Below are positions 49,545 through 61,894 of a DNA stretch of 64,000 bases, in pieces. How positions within the stretch are numbered: position 1 is the first letter of the stretch; each line of letters opens with the position of its first letter. A program made the translations under genes and the position numbers. The stretch is from Holothuria scabra (Eukaryota; Echinodermata; Holothuroidea; Aspidochirotida; Holothuriidae): assembly GCA_037179385.1 (NCBI GenBank), contig CM074187.1, forward strand, positions 7,068,001 through 7,132,000. The letters are read 5' to 3'. The notes below the pieces were generated by a model. The model saw nothing but the letters and a program-made list of their open reading frames with translations. It did not search any database and was not told the origin of the DNA.

Positions 49545-49760
49545 TTTGGTCTAACGGTAAGAGCATACGCCTCTCACGCAGAAGGTCCTGGTTCTATTCC
49601 CAGGTCGAGTCTAAAGACTCTAAAATGGAACACACTGCCGTTGTGCGTGATGCTCCGTCCGCGTAAGCAATGGAGTGGCTAAAACAAGCCAGTGAGCCAA
49701 CTATCTAAGCAAAAGCACGTATGATCTCTTTGGAAAGAGGCATTAAACTAAGATACAGCG
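49545..49760 (+). mobile_element. tRNA-derived SINE copy with well-kept promoter
   Basis: Head TTTGGTCTAACGGTAAGAGC (A box), CGCCTCTCACGCAGAAGG and a T-arm CCTGGTTCTATTCCCAGG (B box) resemble a tRNA-Val/Glu-like ancestor. The body shares ATGGAACACACTGCCGTTGT, GTGATGCTCCG and AAGCCAGTGAGCCAACT with the family. Confidence 0.82.
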
Positions 49761-52700
49761 GTGTTGGTGGGGGTGGGGTGACACCCATACCAGAGTTCTC
49801 ATTATCCTGCTATACGCGGACCTATGAGGCGTTCCACACTAACTGAAAGGTCTAGCAATGTGTAAAGGGAAATTCTGGCGTTTATGGTAAAAATTACCAG
49901 TTTGATAATGGGAATGAAAATTTTAAACAGCGGCACTACATTCTACTACCTACTGCATGGTAAAGAGACACCTTTGACAGTGGGAATTTTTTCCTGGCCA
50001 CCCACCCCTACCCCTTTCAGCCCCTCAGCACCTATACACCAGTGACTTTTGTATGATTTATACTAATTCAAATAAGTTCCAAAAAAGAGGTTTCAAAAAT
50101 AAATTTTTCGATCTTTCAGTCAACTACCGTGCTGTACTAAAATTTTCTCCTCAAAAGGATTTTGCTGGATCGTTTTGTATTTTGAAATGCATTTGACTTT
50201 CAAAATGCAGGGCCATGCTCTGCCAAATACTAACTGTATACCAAACTGCCAAACGTGCCTTGACGGAGGACCTCTTTGTTCATATATTACCCAGTTTCTG
50301 TAAAATACCAGGCTAAGAGCATTACCAACATTACAGGAAAATATACACCCCCAATAAAAAGTGTTATCCACAAGTCGAAAGTAACATTTTCTCACCAGGG
50401 CAAGGAATTGGCAATCAAGTCTTGTCGTTGATCACACATTTGTTCTATAGTTTGTCATCAGAGAGTTTTAACGCTAGTGAACAGCTCTCTGTGAAAATTA
50501 GTGCAACGGGCGTTGTTGAAAAACACAATAATTATAAAAAATACCAGTACTAGAACTGGATTGCTGAAAGAAGGACAGTTTTAGATAAGAGGAAAAAAGT
50601 TATTTGAGTACAAAAGTGTTCGAGATGAAATTTTACACTTGTGCTTTTTACTACAAGGGCATCAAAATGTCTCAGTGTTAAAGCCACATGACGCAACAGC
50701 AGGAGCTCTCATAAGACCAACATTACGACCAGGAAACCTTGACAACTGTGACGATTCACTCAAAGTATTTAAAATGTTTACAAAAATGTGGTATAGTGTG
50801 TTATGTTTCAATTTATCTTACATCATCGTTAAGTTGCCTTTGAAGTTTTTTTTTTTGACTTCCTGTTTTTCGAAGTTTGCATACATGAATATTTTATGTC
50901 ACAAAGTAAAAGTTAAAGCAGGCGTCGATCCAAGAGGGACAATGATCCCTTTGGTTATGCAGGGAGTTGCAACTCCCTGGTTTATGCCACATCAACAATG
51001 AGACAAATACGCGAAAATTAGCATATTGCTTATTAGGGGAATATTCAATATGGCGTTCAGAGGTATTCAAATGTCTGGGCCCCCACCTGTCAATGGGTGA
51101 GAAGTTTTTTTTTTTTTCAAATGTAGTCAAAGGGGTCGAGAAAAAGACGGAGCCCAATTGAAATGTTGTAGAACATAAAACATTGACCCTGATTTAATTC
51201 ATTCTTGTGTTTTTGTTTTCCCTTTGAAAAAGTTTGCCCAAAAGGCGTTTTCACCCCTTTCGTTAGTCTTGCTTAAGATTTGTCGTGTGTGAGAGTAGGC
51301 CACTATCATCCAGCGTAATGATCCTTCATTTCTTTCATCGACAAACGTTATTAAATTTTTCACTAGCATAACTAACTGAAAAAGTGAAGACGTTTGGATG
51401 AGGCAAAACTCGAGGTGATAAATAATAACAGGGACAGGGCCTATATTGATAGGGAGGACCAAAACTTAATTTGAGTGCTGCTTTTCTTCTCTCTTAACAT
51501 TTTCTTTCGAATATAGGGGTAAGGTCACCACCTTCCCCTGACGCCTCCGCTAAATAACCTATGGTATTTTGCTTTGTTTGAACAAAGCGTTGAGCCGATT
51601 AAAAATTTCTGTTAACCCCTACAAAATTGTAGTTTGTGGTGAGAGGATTGGCCCTTTAAACGATTGGCTTTGTCCAAAAAAGAAACGTATATGTGTACTG
51701 GTGAAGAAAATAGAAACTAATAATCACATGAAAGCATTTTTACTTTACAAAGTAAAAAAACTTGAACAATGATCACAATTCATATTCGTGTTCAGTGCGT
51801 AAAATTACTGGGTAAGGGCAGAGGATTCTCTGCGAAGATATTTTATCACCACAAGATGTAATTTTGGACAAAGGACCGCGTATTAGCCTGCCCTCCCACG
51901 TCCTCCTTTCTTGAAGTTCAGCATCCCCTCCCGACCTTCAAAATGTCTCTTTTTGCACATTGGCATGCATGTTTTGCCATTATTTACAAAAAAAACTATA
52001 TTAAGATTATTTCATTTTTACTTTTTTATTTTTATTTTATTTTTTTAATAAAGATTATTTATATTCCTTGAAAGTCCTCCTCAATTGTAGTCTTAAAATC
52101 AACAGGTGATCTTTGGTTAAGAGCGTCTCGTCAATTTGAATTTCTCTTATCTTTTCAGTTTAATGAAAAGGTTGTCCACCTCTGGATTACAATTTCATCA
52201 GTATCTGGCATCGATTTTGTAGCAGTGCTGTGCTCTTTATGATAGACAAGGCAATTAACTTGGAGAGAAACAACTGCCTAATAGACTGCATGTTTATTTC
52301 CATGAATAAGCTATCGACCCTCCTCTTGTTTCTCATGAACCTCATACAATTCAATTGTTAATTGCTAATACCTGTCAGTTGCAAGAAAAATGGGTGCATT
52401 TTCGTTTAACCTCGGGGCATGATATACAGTCTAAAGGTATATGTTATTGGCTACGGTAAGCAAAAGTATAGTGTAGTCATAGGTTTCGCCTCCCCGCTTA
52501 AGATTTGTATAAACTTTTCTTTGATATTATCTATTTGAAATTATGTCAAAAATATAAAAGATTGTCTTCAATACCCAGGCTGCCTCATCTTGGCATGAAA
52601 AGGTATGATTCCCTCCCTGTTTTAGTCAGGTCCTTCAACGTACCTCTAAGCAATTTTGCAAGGGTAGTATAACACAGATGCTAATACTTAAAATTTGTGG

Positions 52701-52800
52701 TTAGCTATTACCCGGACGAATTCCAGTTCCTCTGAAACCGCTCACCAGAGCACAACAGCTTGTGAACAGGGTGGCTCATGTCCACGGCCCAAAGGGCAAA
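49761..52800. other. No recognisable gene or element (3 kb)
   Basis: Only short random frames. Homopolymer T tracts occur near 50845 and 51105, and an AT-only stretch near 52010-52060. CCACCCCTACCCC-like tracts near 50000. Confidence 0.5.
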
Positions 52801-52802
52801 TG

Positions 52803-53043
52803 CAGTGGCGGCGGAAGGGAATTCAGTCAGAGGGGGCAAAAATGGCCTACAGGGGCGCTTCAAAGTTTGTAGGGCAAGAATATTTGTTCAGAGGGGGCGA
52901 AAAATAGGCGGCAGGGCGCTTTTATGAAGGCAGATACATATGCTTCAATACGGTAAAAAGAGTAAAAAGGGCGCTGACAGGCAATTTGAGTCCGTGAAGG
53001 GGGGGGAACCGCCCCCTCTGACTATATGGTAGCTTCGCCACTG
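52803..53043. mobile_element. CAGTGGCG-ended MITE (241 bp)
   Basis: Left CAGTGGCGGCGGAAGG and right AGCTTCGCCACTG are inverted ends. Inside are AGAGGGGGCAAAAATGG / AGAGGGGGCGAAAAATAGG repeats and GGGCGCTT three times. This is the style of short palindromic element with G-rich inner repeats. No coding content. Confidence 0.7.
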
Positions 53044-53049
53044 GGCAAA

Positions 53050-55060
53050 TGGTCAGGACCAAGGTTACCAAAAAACTTTAGGGCTTGAAGCATGTATCAT
53101 TTACAAGGGGATAGAGTGGACTTACAGCAGCCTGATGTTGCCTTCATTGTTCCCTTGCCCTTGCATGTGTTCCAGAGGTTTCAAATCTTAACACAGGAGT
53201 ACGGGAGCATTTTAGTTTGGGACAGAAGATTTTATGTCCGAAAAATGTAAGCCTAAAAAGAAGACTGCCTAAGCGACCCTCATCATTAGTTGTCAGAGGA
53301 CGTACAGAAATTTTTGAAAAATTGGAAACCATCCAAAAGAAGAAAATAGCGTTTCCCGTGATTGCGGGTAAAATCTAAGTAGTGGCTGTTTCGAGTTTTG
53401 CAATGGAATCAATCCATGGTACAAAAAAATCAACTTGCTGAGTGTTCGGGAAATAACAAACTAAATTTTACCACTACCATTTGATTTCCATGCTATCAAT
53501 GAAAGATAGTTGTTAATATTGACAAAAAGCGAAAATGTGTACTGAAGCAAGTACAACTGTGTTATCAATCTGTTCATCTAACTGACGGACTAACCAACTA
53601 AATAACCAACTAAATTACTATCTAACTAAGTAACAAACTAAGCGGAGCGCCACCCCAGTTGGCGCGAAGCATGCAGAAAATTGTAAAAAAAATGCGAACC
53701 AACACATAGCCTGAGATGGCATTTCACAGGCTTGTAAATAGGAACGAAGCAGTCGTTATTATGAGCTTTTGTGTACAACAAAATTTTCATTTTAGTAGAA
53801 AATAACAGCAACTTGCTAAGTGTTCAGGAAATTACCAAATAAAATGTACCACTATCTGAAGTATAAAATGGCCTTGTACATTTTCTGAGGATTAAGTACA
53901 CAACAAGATTAAAAACATGATGTTTCTCACTCTAGTGCGGTTCTTGGCTGGAATCAATTGCAAGGTCCACTGAATTGATCGGATTTTCTATGTGATTGCC
54001 CGAACTAACGACTATGAATAATTTCAAGTTCTAACGGTCTTTGAAAATATGTCACGTTACAAGGTGGGTTCAAATGAATTTTCAGACAAACAAACGGGAA
54101 GGAATTCTCACAGTACTCTATACTATTAAATGTAATTAAAAACAGCCTACCCGATTTTCATTACCATTGCACGAATTCTGCTGTCGGGGCATGATAGATC
54201 ACAAACCTTTGGGCACTGCATGGACCTTAACATCCTACCGTCCAGTTTAATATTGCAATCGAAAAGACTCCGGAAACGTTTCTTTGTAATCTTCGCCCGA
54301 ATATTTTACCATTTTGGGCAAAGTTTAGTCAAGACATCAGAAAGGAATGGAACTAGGCTTAAGGAATAAATTTTCCACAAGCGGCCCGAATATGTCTCAA
54401 ATCTTTGTAGTTATTTTTATTCTCTATAAAACTTTTACTTTGAATGTAGCTTATTTTTAATTGTTAGTTTTTTCGGATATGGTTTGCATAGAATTCAGAT
54501 AGGCCTAATTGGGCACTTTGGGCATTTTTTGGACAAAATTTAAAAATGATTGTTTCTTTTAATGATTGTTTCTTTTTTAAATGTTAAAGACTACAATACT
54601 GTTTTGTGTTGCGACAAATATCTTTTCGGATATTCGACCATTTCGAGCAATGTGTTGCTCTAGTAAGGCTCACGATTAACAGCTTTTGAGTTGTCCGAAT
54701 ATGTAGCGAACTTTAATATCGTACTCTTGCTGACTTTTCATAAATATTTTATCTTTGCTATGATGTTTTTGCCATTTGTCTGGTATGTTCTTTAAGATTT
54801 AGGGCAAGCTAAGGACTTTTCTGCGTAGTTAAAACAGTGCTAAATTTTTAAGTTTTAAATAGCTGCACAAAGTTTTGTCACATCCTTGCCCGAATTTTTT
54901 CCCAAACCTGTCCAAATTTCTAAATCTTGCAGAAATTTTGGGGGACAGTAACCTCTGTGCCCATCCACCTCGAACATCTATGATAGTTGAAGATTTCATA
55001 ACAGGCTATGGACTCTTGTAACTCACTCATTACTCCTCCTTTAGTCGTATTACCGCCTTG
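53050..55060. other. No recognisable feature (2 kb)
   Basis: A worn AACTAACTAAC-type microsatellite lies at 53580-53640. Otherwise unremarkable AT-rich sequence. Confidence 0.5.
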
Positions 55061-56425
55061 CTCTGATCGATGAGTACTAGAAATCGGTCGGGCGCTGGGG
55101 GATTTTCACTCATTCTCACCGACGTCTTCGATGTGGTCACATTATTCCGGTCACCTCCCGTAGGCTTAAAATCACCTCCCAAACACAGACAGGGCATCGA
55201 CAGATATCCGACGAGACATAGGAGGACAACCGACCGATTTTAACCCATCTGCCGACAGTGCCCTGCCCGGCAACCGGCATGGTACATATCGGGCATATCA
55301 CGGTCACCCTTCATATCGCTCGATGTTCGGCCGGATGCCCACCAATACACATGTTTTTCCGTCTTTGTTCTTGGTTTTCATTTGGGGGGAAACATCAATT
55401 TTCATAACAGATTTGGGCATCATTTACAGCAAACAACACACCGGCCAACATGGCCATACCCTTACCAAAGACTCTAAATATTCAACCTACTGCTGCTGTG
55501 CTTGATGTTCCGCATGAACAATGGAGTAGAGAAAAGAAGCCAGTGAGCCACAACTGGAAAAAAGGTCGTGGCTGGCTCGACTTGAACCAATATGTTAGAA
55601 ACTGGGCTGTAGAACTCCATCTACCTACCTACCTTAGAAGACTGGAGCCTACTGCTGGTTCTGGTGTTTTTAGATGCCTTGGAAGATATTCCCTTTCGTC
55701 TTCTTCTCTCCCTCCTCCACTGGACTTTGAGGGTGCATTTTGCATGTAATCTTCCATTGTTCACAAAAATTTTAAGCGATAACGATATTCCAATGGACTC
55801 AGTTCTGATACGTAACGAAAGAAATAAATGAGAGGCATGCTCAAGACAGACCTGCTTTTTATACTCATCTCGCCGACCACCGAAAAAAGTTGCCGGCCGC
55901 CGACCGAACATCTTAACTCATCGCGCGGCAGCCGACAGGACATCTGTTGCAATCTTCGGGCACGGGTTTTAGGTGCCTGCCTACTTTCAACAACCATCTG
56001 CGTTGACTACTTGATGTAGGCGTCTGTCGATAGTCGGGCGGGCCCCTGGAGTAGTTCAAGTAGTATGGCGGGCGGAAGACACCCTTGGAAACTTTATCTT
56101 GCCGGGGACCGACCAACATCAAATACCCTCACCCTACCGGCTTTTACTTCTAGCAGAGCACCATGCGGCGACCCCACGATCTCCAGTAGATGTTTTGGCG
56201 ATGTGTCCACCGGTGCCAATCTCCTAATGACGTCGGTAACTCATCTGAAAATTTTAACTCTGGGCTAAAACTTCACCGGGACCACCCCATGTCTAAAAAT
56301 TTGACGGCGAAGCAAATTCGTCGGCCAATTATTTGCAGGGCGCCTGCCGATGACGCCGACATCCGGCCGATTTGGTCCCAATCGATGCTCGGCCTGATGT
56401 CTTCTCGGACATCGGCGTTAATGTG
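55060..56425. repeat. GC-rich block with CGGCC/CCGAC words, split by a SINE
   Basis: Much richer in G, C and CpG than its surroundings, with recurring CCGACCGA, CGGCCGAT, GACGTCGGT and GACATCGG words on both strands. Partial inverted matches link the ends (GACGTCGGTGAGAATGAGTG inward from the left versus GACGTCGGTAACTCATCTGA on the right). It is probably an uncharacterised transposon rather than a gene: none of the short frames shows a protein motif. Confidence 0.5.
55478..55640 (+). mobile_element. SINE body inserted in the GC-rich block
   Basis: AACCTACTGCTGCTGTGCTT, GAACAATGGAGTAGAG, AAGCCAGTGAGCCACAACTG, GGCTGGCTCGACTTGAACC and GGGCTGTAGAACTC follow the family order, ending in a CTACCTACCTACC tail. 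The tRNA head is absent. Confidence 0.78.
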
Positions 56426-56429
56426 ACTT

Positions 56430-57595
56430 CAGCGTTATAGATTTGGATTGCTCGTATTTGACTTCCCCATTGCGTCTGTTGTTAAACCTCACTACTATAT
56501 TATCTAGTTGGGGTATAAAATAATACATAGATTTCCTTAAGCTGTTACATATGCAAGGGGTACTGCGTTGTAAATCAATCAATTAATTCTTGGATTGTCA
56601 CCCTTCGCCTTGCAGAACTATGAAATTTAACAACTGTTGTCACTGTGTGTAGTGAGGGTTCTATATTCCTGCATTTGTCTTACGAGACAGTTCAGCGTCG
56701 AACTTTTGGCTAAGATCGTGTGTAGAATCTATTCGTTTCATTCAGCCCAGAATAGAGCCTCGTATGACAGACCATTGATGTAATTAGTGGTCTGGAGGTC
56801 GGCAAGTCTTAAATGTTAGTCCTCTTGCACGTAGCTTCCTTGGAAAGCAGGACTACTGCGGGAGTCAACGTTTAGTTTTGTCAAAAGGTTCTTTTCTTTG
56901 CGGGGAGTCAGGAGGACTTGTATATTGTATTTGAAGTCATGAAACTAAGCAAACGATGGAACTGAAGATTGGTTATCCAGCTATGGACAATGAGTGAAGT
57001 AATGTTAAAGAGTAGTTTATTATTTATAAATCAGGAGAACTAAAGCACAATTTAACTATTTGAAAATGGTTTACTATTACGGATGAAAAATGCAATGCAT
57101 CATTTAGTAGACGTAAGCAATAGAATTAAATCACTCCGTTCATACTCACCAGCTTTTACAAAAGTGTAATCGCTTAACGTTGTAGGTACATATTCATTGT
57201 GGAACAACGTTAAAATTAAGTTGATGTCCTAAATGTACATGCCATTGAGCAAGAGGACAAACATTATTCAACGCCAAGGTTGAGTGTAACAGTAAAGTAT
57301 TATGATCCTTGTTTTATTTTATACATGTAATGTCTCGTATACTGCTGAATATTAAACAGACAAACGCGTTTAAACTTAACTTAAACCTTGACAACTTGGA
57401 ATGGTTAAGTTTTTTAATTGTTATGTTAGAGTTTAACGTCTGAGCGTCTGACCCTCTGGTTTAATCTGGATATACCTACGGTATTTTCTCCCAGTTGTAA
57501 GACCTTGAATTGTTTTCCTTACTCCATGACTTTTGAGGAACATCAGTCACAACGACGTGACGACAAGTGACTTCTGTTTGTTAAATCTTTGTAAC
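56430..57595. other. No recognisable feature
   Basis: No exon, RNA gene or repeat could be supported. Confidence 0.4.
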
Positions 57596-57599
57596 GACT

Positions 57600-57665
57600 C
57601 ATTCTGAGAATCGAACCCAGGCCTCCATGGTGAGGCGGATGCTCTACCAATAGACCAAACCTTGG
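57600..57665 (-). repeat. tRNA-like SINE head
   Basis: The minus strand reads GGTTTGGTCTATTGGTAGAG (A box), GCCTCACCATGGAGGC and CTGGGTTCGATTCTCAG (T arm with B box). The T arm and anticodon-like arm can pair, but the loop has 6 nt and no acceptor stem forms, so it is a SINE head or tRNA pseudogene, not a functional tRNA. Close in sequence to the head at 49553. Confidence 0.65.
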
Positions 57666-57669
57666 ATTG

Positions 57670-60600
57670 ATATTCTCTATTAGAAAACTTTACAAACTTA
57701 TCACAAGTCTGAGTGAGAGTCGATAAATCTCATTTTTTTTCTCAAAGTGAAATTGCAAGTATTAATCTCTATATCTGGATCAGGATCTAGAAGGATACTG
57801 TACAAAACTGGTGGAGTCAAACGTACAAGGTTTAGTGTACCCATGTTGGATAATGGCGTCTCGTCGGAAAACCCCAATTGCTGAGATCTTAAAATGCTTT
57901 GAGTCCTCGAAATCTGTGATGTTCTGGGGGGGGGGGGGGGTAAGTTCCAGCCTCTGACTGAACGGGTAAAGAAACTATATTTGAATCAGTCCTTGTTGAT
58001 ATTATATTTGTAGGCTGTTCAATAGCGTGGAATATTATGCCTTCACAAAGTGTGACACGTGAAACACGCCAACGATTAAGCCCAATCAAAGTTTTTACGT
58101 TCTCATGTTTAACAAAGGAGAAATGCAATCTTTACCTTGAAGTTAGCCCAAATCCTATTCGAACAAAATCACACTCAACATTAATTCCTTACCTTTGTAA
58201 AATAAACCAATTAAAATGAAATTATTTTCAGTTTTAGCTTAATCATAAATTTGGTATAAAAATGATTGTATTTGCATCATAAACATTTATACTAAGTCAC
58301 GAGGTTGCAGATGACGTCACAACACAGAGATCGCACACGATATGGTGATAGAAGCAGTCACATGTAGAGAGCAAAACGTACTCGAGAGATTTAATAGAAA
58401 TACTCTGAATAAAAGCTTTCATATATTCATGATTCATTTCGCGGTTTAGTTGTGACGGATATTATGAGCGTGATTCCTAAGAGACAATTAGGCGTACAAT
58501 TATCGCGTCACCTCCGAATGAATTTGAATCTGTGCGATGAAAGCAAGATTAACCGTGTCATTTTACGTTAGATAAATGGATGGAGAATCGGTGCTATAAA
58601 TGAACATGCGGGTGAGACAAGCTACCACCTTTCGTCAAAGTTCGGAGACGGGATTTGTGAAGCAAAGCGACACAGCATTTTACTGTATCGAAATATTGAT
58701 CTGGGATCCTAATATTCTCCCTGATTGTGGAATTGGCATTTCGTTCTATTAAATCCATTAAAGAGACGAGACGAGGAAATCTACAAGGTTTAGGTAAGGT
58801 TTACATTCTATACCAATTTCTTGTTTGTAAAGACAAGCATCTCATATTTGTTCATAATAAGAAAGAAAACCATTTTTTGGAACAATAAGTTTGTAAAATA
58901 TATTTCGCTTGTGGTAGAGCTGTTTGAAATAAAACTTTTTTTTTCCTGGTAAACAGATTTTTGAAGTACAAACTATGGAAGTCAGAATTAGAAATTAGAA
59001 AGCGATTTAATATGAAAGCACCTAAAATTCATCAAACTACATCCATAAAATTAAAAAGTTTCACCATTTTGAGCATGAGTATGCCGCTTTGATTAATTTT
59101 AAACTCTTTGAAAAATTATCCCTTAAACGTTTATCTGACGCACCGGCACATTTTGTCCAAAAGACTGGTGAAGACTGGTAGTTTTGTAGGAACTGCAAAA
59201 TGTCTGTTGGCCGACAAACTTAAGTCGAAATCGTTGTAATATATTTTAACATTTTTAATGTTAGTGGTTAGTGTTTTTAACCGTATTTAACTACCGTTTC
59301 TGTGATCAAAACGTAGTGTCATAGGCCTGGATCACTATGTGAAACGTTTGTTAGCTTCTTCCAGTTTTCTTTTAGTACATGTAAATGGGACTTATTGCAA
59401 CTCTACAGTTAAAACTGTTAATCTCTAAAAACAAATGATTAAATATTGCTTCTTATCTCTATTATGAGACATAATTTATATTCTTTTGATGCATTAAGCC
59501 TCTTAAAAAGAGGGCTTCTCAGAATCTTGCCAAATCTTCCGAAATGTGGAATATTAAAGTGTTTACTTGTAATTTAACGTCGGAGACTTTTACATTTAAC
59601 CAGCTATGTCCAACAAACTGCAGTCTCTAGACTTAATTTTTTATTTCATGAAGTATCCGCACGTGTATTGGTTATAAATCATCTTGATTATCATTGCATT
59701 GTGACTATACAATGAAAGAGGGCATTATTTGACCCGCTTATTACAAAGTAATAATGAAGGGGAAGGTTGATTGTAAATCATCCAAGAAAATTATTACAGG
59801 AATAACGTGACAAGAAAAGTTGTAGTTGAGACGTTTTATGCAGATGATCCGCGTGTTAATTTAGGTCAGGTATTAAAAGATTTCAGTCAGATTTGGACAT
59901 ACTATACATGGTCATATTGAAATGAATTCTAAATTACTTTAACTTTTGATATGTGGTGGATCACACAGGAATTTGTCATATCTTACATGACCGACGAACC
60001 GTCATTTTTATATTCGGACATAGTTTCTATTAAAGTCTTGGACAACCATAACGTCATGCCCCTCCCCATTCTGTACCCCGAAAACGTCATGTTATACGTC
60101 CCTTGTTCCATTTTTTTTTTTTTTTTGTCGTTTAAGAATCGATGCATTGTGCACTTTAGATGTTCTTATGGGTAGCAATGAGCGGAGAAAACCAGGCCAA
60201 GTGTTGGAATACCTGCGAGATAGGTTGATTAGGGTTTACCTTAAACTTGCCGTATGTAATGAATTCATATTGAGGAGCTATTACGAGAAAAAAAGATAAG
60301 CTACGAGTCTGAATTACAAATATGTAACGGGTCAACACTACCAATGCACCCAAAGTCAAGTTTCATTCGTCTAAGGAAGCTTATTCAGCAAGAACCACCA
60401 AGGACCACCTTTACCAAAGTCCCCCTCTGCTCTCTGACGGGAAGCTACGAGGCGAAAACAACAAATAGTCCCGCACGAGCTTCGGCTCAGTCCCCTGAAA
60501 TAAGATAAACGTCTCGAAAGGATCACTTGAACTTCCCGACTTATACAGAAATTACTCATCTGTCTTATAATTCTTTAGCATTTGCTACAGTAACTTTTTG

Positions 60601-61870
60601 AAAGGACAACAAACTTTACTGACCAAGTTCTCGTGATTCTAACCAAGTTCTGCAGAATTATTGGTAATCGCATCCGTTGTGTATCATACAACTTTTTTCG
60701 GGAAATGACCAGTCGTGATAAACCCTAAAGAGCAAGGGCATTCACTCCAAATTTATTTTGAAGCAACAGCTTAACCTTACAAGTTGCTTCATATTTCTTT
60801 TCAAAGTATCATTCATAATATTCTAGGACTTCAATATTCCATTCTCCAGGTAAATCAAGCAGTTACTCAGAGTAAATTTCACATTTAAGGAGAAAAAAAT
60901 ATTGTCTCATGACTGTTTCGATCCAATCGTGAAACAGGACAGTCTACTACCCTTTCGCTTTATTACTTTGTTTGGGGTATACAGGGCTACGGACCTAAAC
61001 TTTTGTAAAAGTTGATCGTACCCAACCCTCCTTATGTTAATGGCGCGCGCTTGTTTTAACGTTCCAATAATTGTTCATAAAGTCACCTAAAAGGGGAACA
61101 ATGATTTGGAAGAAGTGAGTACCATCTGTCCTAAGAGAATTAATGATGACCCTTCGAACTTTTCTTCTGTCGATCATTTGGAAATTTCCCAAATCGGTAA
61201 GGAGTTCACCTGATCGTGAGTTTGAAGGACATTTGAAAGGAAAGGTAAAGATACCAATCTTTCCTTAGTGACTTTGGCTCTCATTCTAATACGTGAAGGA
61301 TAAATTTTTCTTCTTCTATGGGAGACTGTATTTTCCTCTTTAAGACTGCCAGTTTGAGGAGATTTTAGATCCCACGTGTGTTGGGAGATGAGAGAGAGTA
61401 ACAGATATTAATACTCCAAGGAATTTATGTGAATGAATAAACGCGTTCCCAAGGCCACAGCGGTGTCTTTACCTCTAAGTACATAAGTGCCTAATTAGCA
61501 TAAATTCCTTCATACTTTGTAATAATCGACAACTCCTCGTGCACCGCTTGCATCAACCCAATCGTGCATTATCCTATGATTAATGCAGGGTCTTGCCCTG
61601 ATTAACCTTTTACTATCAAAGTAGGTTATATCGATGCCTAGATTACACTTAAGTAGGCCTAAGTGTTTAACACAATAGTTTGGAATATGGGTGTCGTGTC
61701 ACCCTCCTACAATTTCTTCTTTAATGAAACTCTTGGGCCACATCAATGTTAGAGGCTTGAAAGGAAATCTGCTCAATTATCAGCAAGTGGGTAAAAAGGC
61801 ATGTACGGCTTCGGTGTATGTTTTCCGGTTTTTATTCTAGTTCCATAATCGTTTTAATGGCACTGCCTTT
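57670..61870. other. No firm gene; possible untranslated exon near 58.6-58.8 kb
   Basis: Nothing protein-like was recognised. A plus-strand stretch ending AAATCTACAAGGTTTAG|GTAAGG near 58795 could be a 5' untranslated exon donor, but this is only a splice-site match. About 60840-60955 is a worn copy of the repeat that holds the frame at 29472. A 15-G run lies near 57926. Confidence 0.3.
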
Positions 61871-61872
61871 GG

Positions 61873-61894
61873 CGGGGGGGGGGGGGGGGGGGCA
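61873..61894 (+). repeat. Poly-G tract of about 20
   Basis: An uninterrupted G run flanked by GGC and CACGTGAGGCACG. It could form a G-quadruplex; the exact length is likely unreliable in assembly. Confidence 0.8.

Noticed and set aside
55323..56426. Cluster of overlapping short frames on both strands
   Set aside because: GC-rich sequence has few stop codons; overlapping frames on both strands without motifs indicate composition, not coding.
57600..57665. Possible functional tRNA gene
   Set aside because: T arm and a GCCTC/GAGGC arm form, but the anticodon loop has 6 nt and there is no matching acceptor stem; it matches the SINE head at 49553.
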